Part shown: positions 1 to 8,509 of the stretch, piece by piece
How positions within the stretch are numbered: the stretch's first letter is position 1
How the letters are laid out: the number at the start of each line of letters is the position of its first letter
Source: Ancylobacter mangrovi
GTDB taxonomy: Bacteria > Pseudomonadota > Alphaproteobacteria > Rhizobiales > Xanthobacteraceae
Direction: 5' to 3'
Length of the DNA: 64,000 nucleotides
NCBI RefSeq assembly: GCF_024752355.1
Contig: NZ_JANTHZ010000014.1
Span: 90,373-154,372, forward strand
Made by a program: the position numbers and the translations under genes
Notes under the pieces: generated by a model
Databases searched by the model: none
Told to the model about the DNA's origin: nothing
Seen by the model: only the letters and a program-made list of their open reading frames with translations

Positions 1-1
1 C

Positions 2-442
2 GACATCAGCCGCGACAAGATGCGGGCGGACGGCTGCGCGCCGTTCGGCTGCGTCATCGTCAAGGACGGGGTGATCGTCGGCGAGGGCGTCAACAACGTC
101 GTCAACAACCACGACGCCACCTCGCATGGCGAGATGGAGGCGATCCGCGACGCCGGCCGCAACCTCAAGACCTGGGACCTGTCCGGCTGCGAGCTCTACA
201 CCTCCTGCGAGCCCTGCGAGATGTGCGCCGCCGCGATGTTCTGGGCCAAGATTTCGAAGATGTACTACGCCAACACGCTCGGCGACTGCGAGCAGATCGG
301 CCTCGACTGCGCGCCGCTGCGCACCATGGTCCGCTCCGATGTCGAGGAGCGCGCGCTGCCCGCGCGGCGCCTGCTGGGCCCCGAGGCCCGCGAGGTGCTC
401 GACGAGTGGGCCGCCATGCCGAGCTTCGACCCGTTTCTGTGA
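2..442 (+). CDS. Nucleoside/guanine deaminase-like protein (5' end outside window)
   Basis: The reading frame is already open at base 2, so the N-terminus lies outside the window; 146 residues are visible. The zinc-dependent cytidine/deoxycytidylate deaminase fold is shown by HGEMEAI (the His-x-Glu zinc ligand and proton shuttle) and by CEPCEMC (the two Cys ligands of the PCxxC motif). The spacing and the C-terminal tail resemble the guanine deaminase / nucleoside deaminase branch, which hydrolytically deaminates a purine or related heterocycle in the cytoplasm. It ends 84 bases before an ABC transporter operon on the same strand and probably acts on the imported compound or a breakdown product. 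The true substrate cannot be read from the sequence; a tRNA-adenosine deaminase is less likely given the catabolic setting. Confidence 0.85.
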   Translation, partial: DISRDKMRADGCAPFGCVIVKDGVIVGEGVNNVVNNHDATSHGEMEAIRDAGRNLKTWDLSGCELYTSCEPCEMCAAAMFWAKISKMYYANTLGDCEQIGLDCAPLRTMVRSDVEERALPARRLLGPEAREVLDEWAAMPSFDPFL

Positions 443-526
443 CGTGCCGCGCCTTCCGCCCGCGTCGACCGGAAAAAGCGTCGGCACGGTTTCAAACAAA
501 CAACCTTCCCGATGGAGCCTTCGTCC

Positions 527-1687
527 ATGACTGAGTTCGACGGAAAGATCACGGATTTCCGCGGCCTGCTTCACCCGCTCAACCGCCGCCGCTTCCTGCA
601 GGGCGCCAGTGCGCTGGCCGGTGCCGCCGCGGTCGGCGCCGCGAACGCGCCCGCGCCGGCCTATGCCGACGACAAGGTGCTGAACCTTTTGAGCTGGCCG
701 GGCCACGGCGATCCGGCCTTCGTAAAGCCGTTCGAGGACAAGTACGGCGTCAAGGTCGTCGCCAAGGAATATGTCGGCGGCGAGCCGATGCTGGCGCTGA
801 TGAACCAGTCGCCGCCCGGCTCGTTCGACGTGGTGCTGGCCGACGCCGAGTACATCCACATGCTCCAGGAGGGCGGCTTCATCGACAAGATGAACCCCGC
901 CGACTACCCGCTCGCCGACTACTGGCCGGAATTCCAGCACTTCCCGCCGCACTGGGTGGGCGAGGACCTCTATTCGGTGATGATCCGCTTCGGCTATCTC
1001 GGCATCGCCTACCGCACCGACGTGCTGAGCGCGCAGGACGTCGAATCCTACAAGGTGCTGTGGGACGAGAAGATCAAGGGCAAGGTCGGCTTCTTCGACT
1101 GGTACCTGCCGACCATGGGCTGCCTCAGCCTCTATGACGGCAACAGCAAGCCCTTCGACATCTCCGCCGACGCCTTCGACAAGCTGAAGAAGACGATGTT
1201 CTCGCTGAAGCCGCAGGCGTCGGGCTTCTACTCGATGGCCGACCAGTTCTCGATGCTCACCAACGGTACCGCCGCCGCCATCCCCGGCATCGGCGACTGG
1301 GTGGTTCTGCTCCTGCAGAAGAACGGCGTGCCGGTCTCCGCCACCGTCCCCAAGGAGGGCGGCATCCAGTGGACCGAGTCGATGTCGATCGTCTCCTCCT
1401 CCACCAAGAAGGACCTCGCCAAGGCGTTCATCCAGTACGCCTCCTCGCCGGAAGGCCAGGCGCGCTCGGCCATCCTGCCGGCTTACTGGGCCTCGATCCC
1501 CAACAAGAAGGGGTGGGAGGTGCTGAACAAGGAGCACCCGGCCGACGCCAAGGCGCTGCGCCTCACCTTCGACGAGCGCAACGTCATGGACGAGTACAAG
1601 GACGGCAAGATCCACATCCGCCAGACGCCGGTGCAGCAGTCGATCGAGGACTGGAACGACGCCTGGTCCGAATTCAAGGCGATGTGA
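527..1687 (+). CDS. Polyamine-type ABC transporter substrate-binding protein
   Basis: This is a 386-residue periplasmic binding protein of the PotD/PotF type (extracellular solute-binding family 1 fold). The N-terminus carries a twin-arginine export signal, NRRRFLQG followed by an Ala-rich hydrophobic stretch ending near AYA. The mature part starts VLNLLSWPGHGDP, the usual first strand of spermidine/putrescine-type binding proteins. Start: ATG at 527 has a GGAG 9 bases upstream; an in-frame ATG at 512 has no ribosome binding site. The gene leads an operon with two permeases, an ATPase, an amidohydrolase and a creatininase-family enzyme. The ligand is therefore more likely a nitrogenous heterocycle or guanidino compound than a plain polyamine; that is inference from context. 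Confidence 0.88.
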   Translation: MTEFDGKITDFRGLLHPLNRRRFLQGASALAGAAAVGAANAPAPAYADDKVLNLLSWPGHGDPAFVKPFEDKYGVKVVAKEYVGGEPMLALMNQSPPGSFDVVLADAEYIHMLQEGGFIDKMNPADYPLADYWPEFQHFPPHWVGEDLYSVMIRFGYLGIAYRTDVLSAQDVESYKVLWDEKIKGKVGFFDWYLPTMGCLSLYDGNSKPFDISADAFDKLKKTMFSLKPQASGFYSMADQFSMLTNGTAAAIPGIGDWVVLLLQKNGVPVSATVPKEGGIQWTESMSIVSSSTKKDLAKAFIQYASSPEGQARSAILPAYWASIPNKKGWEVLNKEHPADAKALRLTFDERNVMDEYKDGKIHIRQTPVQQSIEDWNDAWSEFKAM

Positions 1688-1801
1688 GGCGACGGCATGA
1701 AAGCCGCGCCGGACGGCCCCCCGGGCCGCCCGGCGCGGCGCTGTCAGCCGCCGCTCCCCATCCGTCACCCCCCACGCTTGCACAGGCCGCCGCGACCCTT
1801 C

Positions 1802-2716
1802 ATGTCCGATCAAAGCGCCCCTCCGGCCCCCGCGCCGGCCTCTCCGGCGAGAACGACCTCCTCGGCCAGGGCGACCCGCATGCGCTTCGCGGCGGTGTGG
1901 GGGCTGCCGCCGCTGCTGTGGCAGCTCGCCTTCTTCGTGACGCCGCTCGGCTTCCTGGTGGCGATGACCTTCTGGTCGGTGAAGAACTTCCGCCTGATCC
2001 CGGACGCGACGCTCGCCAACTGGCGGTTCATCCTCAATGCCGGCTTCTTCCGCAGCGCCTACGTCTACACCTTCTGGCTGGCGGCGCTGACGGCCCTGAT
2101 CGCGAGCCTCGTCGCCTTTCCCGCCGCCTACACGCTCGCCTACCGGCTGAAGCCGGCGACCCGCCGCTTCCTCATCTTCATGCTGGTGGTGCCGTTCTTC
2201 ACCTCCTACCCGGTGCGCATCTACTCGACGCAGATCTTCTTCAGCCCGGAAGGCATCATCAACGCGCTGATCGCGCCGCTCGGCTTCGGCCCGGTCTCGG
2301 TGCTGAACACGCCGACCGGCACCGTGGTCGGCTATCTGGTGCTCACCCTGCCGCTGGTCGTGCTGCTGCAGACCTTCGCGCTGATGAACGTGCCGAAGAC
2401 GCTGATCGAGGCCGCGCACAATCTCGGCTGCGGACGCCTGCGCACCATCCTCACGGTGATCGTCCCCTCGGCCCGCGTCGGGCTGATCGTCGCCGCCACC
2501 TTCACCTTCGTGCTGGCCTTCGGCGACTATGTGGCGCCGCTCTATCTCGGCGGCTCCAAGCCGCCCACCCTGTCGATCCTGATCGCCGATCAGGTGAAGT
2601 CCGGCAATCACTGGCCGCGCGCCTCGGTGGTGGCGGCGATCATGATCCTCACCCTGATCGTGGTGATGACCGGCATGCTCGGCCTCGCCTATGGCCGCAG
2701 GGGAGGCCGGCGATGA
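1802..2716 (+). CDS. ABC transporter permease (PotB-type)
   Basis: About 304 residues with six predicted membrane segments. The cytoplasmic EAA loop (LIEAAHNLGCGRLRTI) contacts the ATPase. It resembles the PotB/PotH half of polyamine-type importers and should pair with the following permease in the inner membrane. The frame is open from 1697, but the stretch before 1802 is Pro/Arg-rich and unlike a permease N-terminus, so ATG at 1802 is the likely start although no clear ribosome binding site precedes it. The stop overlaps the next start (ATGA at 2713), indicating translational coupling. Confidence 0.9.
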   Translation: MSDQSAPPAPAPASPARTTSSARATRMRFAAVWGLPPLLWQLAFFVTPLGFLVAMTFWSVKNFRLIPDATLANWRFILNAGFFRSAYVYTFWLAALTALIASLVAFPAAYTLAYRLKPATRRFLIFMLVVPFFTSYPVRIYSTQIFFSPEGIINALIAPLGFGPVSVLNTPTGTVVGYLVLTLPLVVLLQTFALMNVPKTLIEAAHNLGCGRLRTILTVIVPSARVGLIVAATFTFVLAFGDYVAPLYLGGSKPPTLSILIADQVKSGNHWPRASVVAAIMILTLIVVMTGMLGLAYGRRGGRR

Positions 2717-3516
2717 GCGCCAACCTGCTGCGCCGCGCGGCGCTCATCGCCTGGACAGCACTGGTCTTCGCCTTCATCTTCGCGCCGATCGTGTCGACGG
2801 TGGTGTTCTCCTTCAACGCCGACCGCTTCCCGAGCCTGCCCTGGGCCGGGTTCAGCCTGCGCTGGTACGAGGCGATCTTCGCCGATGCCAGCATCCAGCG
2901 CGGGCTGACCAACAGCCTGATCGTGGCCGGCGCGACCTCGGTGCTCGCCACCTTCCTCGGCTTCGCCGCCGCCTATGTCGACTATCGCTACCGCTTCGTC
3001 GGCAAGATCGCCTACACCGCGCTGGTGGCGCTGCCGCCGACCGTGCCGGTGGTGATCCTCGGCGTCGCCATGCTCACCTTCGAGGGGCGCGTCGGCCTGT
3101 CGGGTACGCTCACCGGCGTCACCGTCGGCCATGTGGTGCTGGCGGCGCCCTTCGCCATGGCGCTGGTGCGCATGCGCCTCGCCGACCTTGATCCCGACAT
3201 CGAGGGCGCCTCCGCCAATCTCGGCGCCACGCCGTGGCGCACCATGACCGGGGTGGTGATCCCCTTCTGCCTGCCGGCCATTCTCGCCTCGCTGTTCCTC
3301 ACCGCCGCCGTCTCCTTCGACGAGTTCATGATCGCCTGGTTCGTGTCGGGCGTGAACGAGACGCTGCCGGTGCGGGTGCTCGCCATGCTGCAGGGGCAGG
3401 TGAGCCCGCGCATCAACGCCATCGGCGCCATCGTGTTCATCGTTTCGATGACGCTGGTCGTCCTCGCCCAGATCCTGATCGGCCGGCTGCTCGGCCGCCG
3501 CAGCAAGGAAGCCTGA
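2713..3516 (+). CDS. ABC transporter permease (PotC-type)
   Basis: 267 residues, the PotC/PotI-type second permease of the importer. It has six hydrophobic segments and an EAA loop reading DIEGASANLGATPWRTM, followed by the characteristic SFDEFMIAWFVSG stretch of this subfamily. The start overlaps the stop of the previous permease and the gene ends one base before the ATPase start, so all three are made from one message. It forms the inner-membrane channel with the PotB-like partner. Confidence 0.91.
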   Translation: MSANLLRRAALIAWTALVFAFIFAPIVSTVVFSFNADRFPSLPWAGFSLRWYEAIFADASIQRGLTNSLIVAGATSVLATFLGFAAAYVDYRYRFVGKIAYTALVALPPTVPVVILGVAMLTFEGRVGLSGTLTGVTVGHVVLAAPFAMALVRMRLADLDPDIEGASANLGATPWRTMTGVVIPFCLPAILASLFLTAAVSFDEFMIAWFVSGVNETLPVRVLAMLQGQVSPRINAIGAIVFIVSMTLVVLAQILIGRLLGRRSKEA

Positions 3517-3517
3517 C

Positions 3518-4615
3518 ATGACCGGAAGCAAAGCCGGCCCGATGCTGGAGATCGACCGCCTGGCCAAGCGCTACGGCGACACGGTCGCGGTGGCGGACGT
3601 CTCGTTCGGGATCGAGAAGGGCGAGTTCATCGCGCTGATGGGCCCGTCCGGCTGCGGCAAGACCACCACGCTGCGCATGATCGCCGGGCTCGACACGCCG
3701 AGCGGGGGCGAGATCCGCCTGTGGGGCCGGCGCATCAACGAGGACGCGCCGTGGGAGCGCGAGGCGCCGCTGGTGTGGCAGCACTACGCGCTGTTCCCCT
3801 TCCTGTCGGTGGCGAAGAACGTCGAGTTCGGGCTGAAGCAGCGCGGCCTGCCGGCGGCCGAGCGGCGCCGCAAGGCGATGGAATGGATGGAGCGGCTGGG
3901 CATTGCCGGCTTTGCCGAGCGCGGTGTCGACCAGCTCTCCGGCGGCCAGCGCCAGCGGGTCGCGCTCGCCCGTGCGCTGGCGCTCGAGCCCGAGATGCTG
4001 CTGCTCGACGAGCCGCTCTCCGCGCTCGACCCGCATCTGAGGGTGCGCATGCAGTCCGAGCTGGTGCGGCTGCACCGCGAGCTCGGCATCACCTTCGTCT
4101 GCGTGACGCACAGCCATTCGGAGGCCTTCGCCATGGCCGACCGGGTCGTCATCATGAGCGAGGGGCGGGTGCAGCAGATCGGCGCGCCGCGCGAGATCTA
4201 TCGCCGCGCCGCCAACCGCTTCGTCGCCGAGTTCGTCGGCGGCAACAACCTGTTCTCCGGCACCGCCGCGGCGGCAGGCGAGGGGCTGCTGCGGGTCGAG
4301 GGCCCGTTCGGCACCGCTCTCGCCCCGCGCCCCGCCGACGTCGCGCTGCGCGAGGGCGGCGAGGTGACGCTGGTGGTGGCGGCCGACCGGATCGACCTCG
4401 GCGCCGCGCGCTCGGGCGCGGGCAACGAGATCGAGGCGAAGGTGGTGACGCTCGAATTCGTCGGCTCCTCGGTCACGGTGTTTTTGGAGACCGCCGGCGG
4501 GGCCGAGCTGCGCATCCAGCGCTCGCTGCGCCAGATCGAGAACACCCCGCTCAGCCCGGGCGACGCCGTCATCGCCCGCTGGCCGCAGGACGAAGGCTTC
4601 TTCCTGCCGGCCTGA
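3518..4615 (+). CDS. ABC transporter ATP-binding protein (PotA-type)
   Basis: 365 residues. Walker A is GPSGCGKTT, the signature is LSGGQRQRVALARAL and Walker B is LLLDEPLSALD. A C-terminal TOBE-like domain (about residues 270-365) is typical of polyamine, iron and sugar importer ATPases. It powers import through the two upstream permeases. The ATG follows the permease stop by one base. One small oddity is WQHYALFPF in place of the usual FQxYALFPH at the Q-loop; the glutamine itself is kept. Confidence 0.91.
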   Translation: MTGSKAGPMLEIDRLAKRYGDTVAVADVSFGIEKGEFIALMGPSGCGKTTTLRMIAGLDTPSGGEIRLWGRRINEDAPWEREAPLVWQHYALFPFLSVAKNVEFGLKQRGLPAAERRRKAMEWMERLGIAGFAERGVDQLSGGQRQRVALARALALEPEMLLLDEPLSALDPHLRVRMQSELVRLHRELGITFVCVTHSHSEAFAMADRVVIMSEGRVQQIGAPREIYRRAANRFVAEFVGGNNLFSGTAAAAGEGLLRVEGPFGTALAPRPADVALREGGEVTLVVAADRIDLGAARSGAGNEIEAKVVTLEFVGSSVTVFLETAGGAELRIQRSLRQIENTPLSPGDAVIARWPQDEGFFLPA

Positions 4616-4654
4616 CCGCGCTTTCCAGCTTGCATCCAGTCATGGAGTGATCCG

Positions 4655-6190
4655 ATGTCGACCTTTATCCGCGGCGCCACCGTACTCGCCATGGGCGGGG
4701 CGTCCGGCAGCACGCCCTTCACCGGCGACGTCCTCATCGAGGGGGACCGCATCGCGGCGATCGGTCCCGACCTGCCGGTGCCCGAAGGCGCGACCATCAT
4801 CGAGGGCGCCGGCAAGCTGGTGATGCCCGGCCTCGTCAACTCGCACCTGCATTCCGGCGAGGCGCTGTTCAAGGGCCGCTACGACAACCTGCCGCTCGAA
4901 CTGTGGATGCTCTATTCCTACCCGATCCTCGGGGCCAAGGCGCTGGCGGAGCGGATGATCTATCTGCGCTCCATGGTGGTCGCCATCGAGTCGCTGAAGA
5001 CCGGCGTGACCTGCCTCACCGACGACATCTTCGAGGCCCCGCGCCAGTCGCTCTCCCAGCTCGGCGCGGCGGTGCAGGCCTATGACGACGCGGGCATCCG
5101 CGCCACCGTCTCCGGCCATGTGATGGACAAGGACTTCCTCGATTCCATCCCCTTCTCGCGCGAGCACGTTCCCGCCGAGCTGCAGGCCGAGGTCGCCAGG
5201 CTCGGCGTGCCGACCACCGCCGAATATGTCGATTTCGCCAGGCAGGCCTACGCCGAGTTCCATGGCCGCTCGGGGCGCATCCGCTTCATGCTCGCCCCTT
5301 CGGCGCCGCAGCGCTGCACCGCCGAGCTGATGCAGGCGGCGAACGAGCTGGCGCTCGAATGGAAGGTGCCGTTCCACACCCACATCGTCGAGACCAAGGT
5401 GCAGGGCGTCACCGGGCCGGTGCTCTACGGCAAGACGCTGATGCGCTACATGGCCGATCTCGGCCTGATGCACCGCGGAACCACCATCGCCCATTCGGTC
5501 TGGGTGACGCCGGACGACATCGCGCTGATGGGCGAGGCGGGGGTGTCGATCGTGCACAACACGATCTCGAACCAGAAGCTCGGCGCGGGCATCGCGCCGG
5601 TGCGCCAGCTCCTCGACGCCGGGGTCAACGTGGCGCTGGGCTCCGACGGCATCTGCTCCAACGACACGCCGCGCATGTTCGACGTGATGCATGCCTGCGG
5701 CCTGATCCACAAGGTGACGACGCCGGATTACAGCCAGTGGGTGAGCGCGCCCGAGGTGCTGCACGCCTGCACGCTCGCCGGCGCCCGCAGCGCGCTGATC
5801 GAGCACGAGACCGGCTCGCTGGAGGCGGGCAAGAAGGCGGACCTGCTGGTCATCAACCTCGACACGGTGAGCTTCACGCCGCGCAACGACATCCTCAACC
5901 ACCTCGTCTATTGCGAGAACGGCTCCTCGATCGAGAAGGTGATGGTGAACGGCGAGATCGTGGTCGAGAACGGCCGCCTGACCAAGGTCGACGAGGAAGC
6001 GCTGCTCGCCGAGCTGAGGGCGGCGATGCCGGGCTTCAACGAGTACCATTCGGGCGTGGAGCGGGCGAACAAGGCGTTCGAGCCCTATTTCGACGCCATC
6101 CACCGGCGCTGCAACCAGATCGACATCGGCGTGCACCGGCTGATCGGCAACAGCGACATGTGGCCCGCCACGCCGTCGGGAAACTTCTGA
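4655..6190 (+). CDS. Amidohydrolase (AtzA/TrzN/guanine-deaminase-like)
   Basis: 511-residue metal-dependent hydrolase of the amidohydrolase superfamily. Expected ligands are visible: H64 and H66 in NSHLHSG, H243 in FHTHIVETK, H280 in IAHSVWV and D331 in LGSDGI. The overall shape (N-terminal beta-sandwich with LVMPGLVNSH, TIM barrel, then the ending GSLEAGKKADLLVINLD) fits the subgroup with chlorohydrolases, S-triazine deaminases and methylthioadenosine/guanine deaminases. It probably removes an amino or other leaving group from a heterocyclic ring in the cytoplasm. It lies 39 bases after the transporter ATPase and one base before the creatininase-family gene. The exact substrate is unknown. 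Confidence 0.88.
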   Translation: MSTFIRGATVLAMGGASGSTPFTGDVLIEGDRIAAIGPDLPVPEGATIIEGAGKLVMPGLVNSHLHSGEALFKGRYDNLPLELWMLYSYPILGAKALAERMIYLRSMVVAIESLKTGVTCLTDDIFEAPRQSLSQLGAAVQAYDDAGIRATVSGHVMDKDFLDSIPFSREHVPAELQAEVARLGVPTTAEYVDFARQAYAEFHGRSGRIRFMLAPSAPQRCTAELMQAANELALEWKVPFHTHIVETKVQGVTGPVLYGKTLMRYMADLGLMHRGTTIAHSVWVTPDDIALMGEAGVSIVHNTISNQKLGAGIAPVRQLLDAGVNVALGSDGICSNDTPRMFDVMHACGLIHKVTTPDYSQWVSAPEVLHACTLAGARSALIEHETGSLEAGKKADLLVINLDTVSFTPRNDILNHLVYCENGSSIEKVMVNGEIVVENGRLTKVDEEALLAELRAAMPGFNEYHSGVERANKAFEPYFDAIHRRCNQIDIGVHRLIGNSDMWPATPSGNF

Positions 6191-6191
6191 C

Positions 6192-6971
6192 ATGGCCGCG
6201 TCCCCGACCCAGATCGCCGACCTCACCTGGTACGACTTCGTAGAGCGGGTGAAGGCGAACCCGATCGTGTTCCTGCCGATCGGATCGGTGGAGCAGCACG
6301 GCCCGCACCTGCCGCTCGCCACCGACACGCTGCTGCCGCAGGCCCTCGCCACTGCGGTCGCCGAGCGGGTCGGCGGCCTCGTCGCGCCGCCGGTCGCCTA
6401 TGGCTACAAGTCGCAGCCGAAATCGGGCGGCGGCAACCATTTCCCCGGAACGCTCAGCCTCGACGCCAATGTTCTGATCGGCCTCGTGCGCAACATCGTC
6501 AACGAGCTGGTGCGCCATGGCGTGCGCCGGATCGTGCTGTTCGACGGCCATATGGAGAACCAGTGGTTCCTCGTCGAGGCCGCCGACCTCGCCCTGCGCG
6601 ACCAGGCGATGCTGGGGCGCGACGACGTGAAGATCATCAAGCTCGGCTATTGGGAGTTCATCACCAAGGCGACCGAGCAGGTGCTGTTCCCGGACGGCTT
6701 CCCGAGCTGGGAGCTGGAGCACGCGGCGGTGATGGAGACCTCCGTCATGCTGCATGTCCGGCCCGATCTCGTGCGCAGCGCGCTCATTCCCGATGGGCCG
6801 GCGGCGGCGTTCCCGCCCTATGACGTCTATCCCTTCGATACCGGCCCGATCCCGGACACCGGCGTGCTGTCCTCGGCGGCCGCCGCCTCGGCGCAGAAGG
6901 GCGAGGTGGTGCTGGCGCAGGTGGTGCCCGACATCGCCGCCGCGCTGCGGGAGGCATTCGGCCCTGAATGA
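6192..6971 (+). CDS. Creatininase-family amidohydrolase
   Basis: 259 residues. All five metal ligands of creatininase (creatinine amidohydrolase) appear at the numbering known for the Pseudomonas enzyme: E34 and H36 in SVEQHGPHLP, D45 in ATDTL, and H120 and E122 in DGHMEN. W154 and W173 correspond to tryptophans around the creatinine pocket, but position 121 is Met rather than Tyr. The family opens cyclic amide rings (creatinine to creatine, and related steps). The gene starts one base after the amidohydrolase stop. Substrate assignment to creatinine is plausible but not proven; the family also includes mycofactocin-maturation and other ring-opening members. Confidence 0.86.
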   Translation: MAASPTQIADLTWYDFVERVKANPIVFLPIGSVEQHGPHLPLATDTLLPQALATAVAERVGGLVAPPVAYGYKSQPKSGGGNHFPGTLSLDANVLIGLVRNIVNELVRHGVRRIVLFDGHMENQWFLVEAADLALRDQAMLGRDDVKIIKLGYWEFITKATEQVLFPDGFPSWELEHAAVMETSVMLHVRPDLVRSALIPDGPAAAFPPYDVYPFDTGPIPDTGVLSSAAAASAQKGEVVLAQVVPDIAAALREAFGPE

Positions 6972-6995
6972 GGCTGCCAGGTCGCCACCGGCGCG

Positions 6996-7028
6996 CAAAA
7001 AGGGCCCCGGTGCGTCACCGGAGCCCTT
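6996..7028 (-). terminator. Terminator hairpin of the SDR gene
   Basis: Bases 7000-7028 form a hairpin with arms AAGGGC-C-CCGGT and ACCGG-A-GCCCTT around GCGTC (one mismatch). Read on the minus strand it is followed by TTTTT, so it should terminate the SDR gene. It sits between two convergent genes and may also slow plus-strand transcription. Confidence 0.7.
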
Positions 7029-7062
7029 GTGGTCGGAGCTCTTGCGTTCGGAGCCCTGCGCC

Positions 7063-7797
7063 TCAGACCTGCGCCAGGCCGCCGTCGACGAACACCTCGC
7101 CGCCGGTCATGAAGCTGCTGTCCGAGGAGGCGAGGAAGGCGGCCACCGCCCCGGTCTCGGACGGGTCGCCCACGCGCCCGAGCGGCGTCGTGGCGCCGAG
7201 CGCCTCCAGCACGTCCTGGCCCACCACTTCCATCGCCAGCTCGGTGCGGGTCGGCCCGGGCGAGAGCACGTTGACGCGGATGCCGGTGTCGCGCAGGTCC
7301 AGCGCCCAGCTTCGCGCCAGGTTGCGGACCGCCGCCTTGGTGGCGCTGTAGATGCTGAACTGCGGCGTCCCCATCACCCCCGTGGTCGAGCCGGTGAGGA
7401 TGATCGACCCGCCCGACGACATCAGCGGCAGCGCCTTCTGCACGGTGAACAGAAGCCCCTTCACATTGACGTCGAAGGTCTGGTCGTAATGCTCGGGCGT
7501 GATCTCGCCGAGCGGGGCGATGATGCCGGTGCCGGCATTGGCGAACAGGATGTCGAGCCCGCCGCGTTCGTCCTTCACCACCTGATAGAGCCGGTCGAGA
7601 TCGGCGAGATCGGTCACCGAGCCCCGTACCGCCCGCGCCGACGTCCCGAGCTCCGCGAGCGCGGCGTCGAGCGCTTCCTGCCGGCGGCCGAAGATGTAGA
7701 CGAACGCGCCTTCCTCGACGAACCTCTTGGCGGCACCGAGGCCGATGCCGCTGCCGCCGCCGGTCACCACCGCGGTCTTGCCTTGTAGCCTGCTCAT
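7063..7797 (-). CDS. SDR-family NAD(P)-dependent oxidoreductase
   Basis: 244 residues, a classical short-chain dehydrogenase. The nucleotide-binding motif is TGGGSGIG near residue 12, NAGTG follows strand 4, and the active site has the YSATK form of YxxxK. The start ATG at 7797 has AAGGAG upstream on the minus strand. It is divergent from an HxlR regulator 84 bases away, an arrangement in which the regulator usually controls the oxidoreductase in response to electrophiles or quinones. Substrate unknown. Confidence 0.92.
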   Translation of the reverse strand: MSRLQGKTAVVTGGGSGIGLGAAKRFVEEGAFVYIFGRRQEALDAALAELGTSARAVRGSVTDLADLDRLYQVVKDERGGLDILFANAGTGIIAPLGEITPEHYDQTFDVNVKGLLFTVQKALPLMSSGGSIILTGSTTGVMGTPQFSIYSATKAAVRNLARSWALDLRDTGIRVNVLSPGPTRTELAMEVVGQDVLEALGATTPLGRVGDPSETGAVAAFLASSDSSFMTGGEVFVDGGLAQV

Positions 7798-7839
7798 GAT
7801 GTGCTCCTTGTTTAAGGTTGCACTGAGTTGGCCGGGTGC

Positions 7840-7878
7840 CTACCTATCTACAAGTATGCACCTTTTGGTAAGTACCTG
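7840..7878. promoter_or_regulatory. Divergent SDR/HxlR control region with operator-like palindrome
   Basis: The 84-base gap between the divergent genes contains GGTAAGTACC at 7867-7876, a GGTAnnTACC palindrome. A looser related stretch (TACCTATCTACAAGTA) lies just upstream near 7843-7858. HxlR-family dimers usually bind such TAC/GTA-type palindromes over their own divergent promoters. Binding is inferred from position and symmetry only. Confidence 0.5.
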
Positions 7879-7881
7879 AAA

Positions 7882-8331
7882 ATGTCATCCGATCGCACAG
7901 ACCCGACCGTGCCGGCATCGACCACTCCCCCGTCGACGGTTCCCCCGTCGACCCTTGCCTGCACGCCCACGCTGCCGGGCTTCACCTGCGGGCTCGACGC
8001 CACGCTGCGGGTCATCTCGGGCAAGTGGAAGCCGCTGATCCTGTACTTCCTCGCCCAGGGCGGCCCGACCCGCTACGGCGAGCTGCGACGCTCCGTGCGC
8101 GACGTCAGCGACAAGATGCTGATCCAGCAGCTCAAGGAGCTCGAGGCCGACGGGATGGTGAAGCGGACCGACTACAAGGAGGTCCCCCCGCGCGTCGACT
8201 ACAGCCTCACCCCGCTCGGCGTCAGCCTCGCCGGCGCCCTCGTGCCGCTGTGCACATGGGGCACGGAGAACATGGCCGAGGTCGCCCGCGTCTTCGCCCA
8301 GCGCGAAGCCTGGAACGGCCGCGCGCGCTAG
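7882..8331 (+). CDS. HxlR-family winged-helix transcriptional regulator
   Basis: 149 residues. The HxlR signature is clear: CGLDATLRVISGKWKPLILY, then RYGELRR and a wing ending RVDYSLTPLG. ATG at 7882 is preferred because the region upstream is the divergent promoter, although the frame is open from 7828. The N-terminal 30 residues are Ser/Thr/Pro-rich. Family members often sense electrophiles or aldehydes through a cysteine near the N-terminus; Cys residues sit just before the domain here. It probably controls the divergent SDR gene and itself. Confidence 0.88.
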   Translation: MSSDRTDPTVPASTTPPSTVPPSTLACTPTLPGFTCGLDATLRVISGKWKPLILYFLAQGGPTRYGELRRSVRDVSDKMLIQQLKELEADGMVKRTDYKEVPPRVDYSLTPLGVSLAGALVPLCTWGTENMAEVARVFAQREAWNGRAR

Positions 8332-8509
8332 CTTTCCCGGCCCCGCGGGGACGAAAATACCCGCTCGCTCCCCCCCGATCCCGGCTTCCGCCCCGGAATA
8401 AAGCCGCTGCGAAAATCGCGAGCGGGCTTGGCAGCCGACGCGTGTGGTTTCAGGTTATGGCCCGGCCACGACGAAGATCGGCGGCCCAATGATGTGGGGG
8501 AAACCATCC

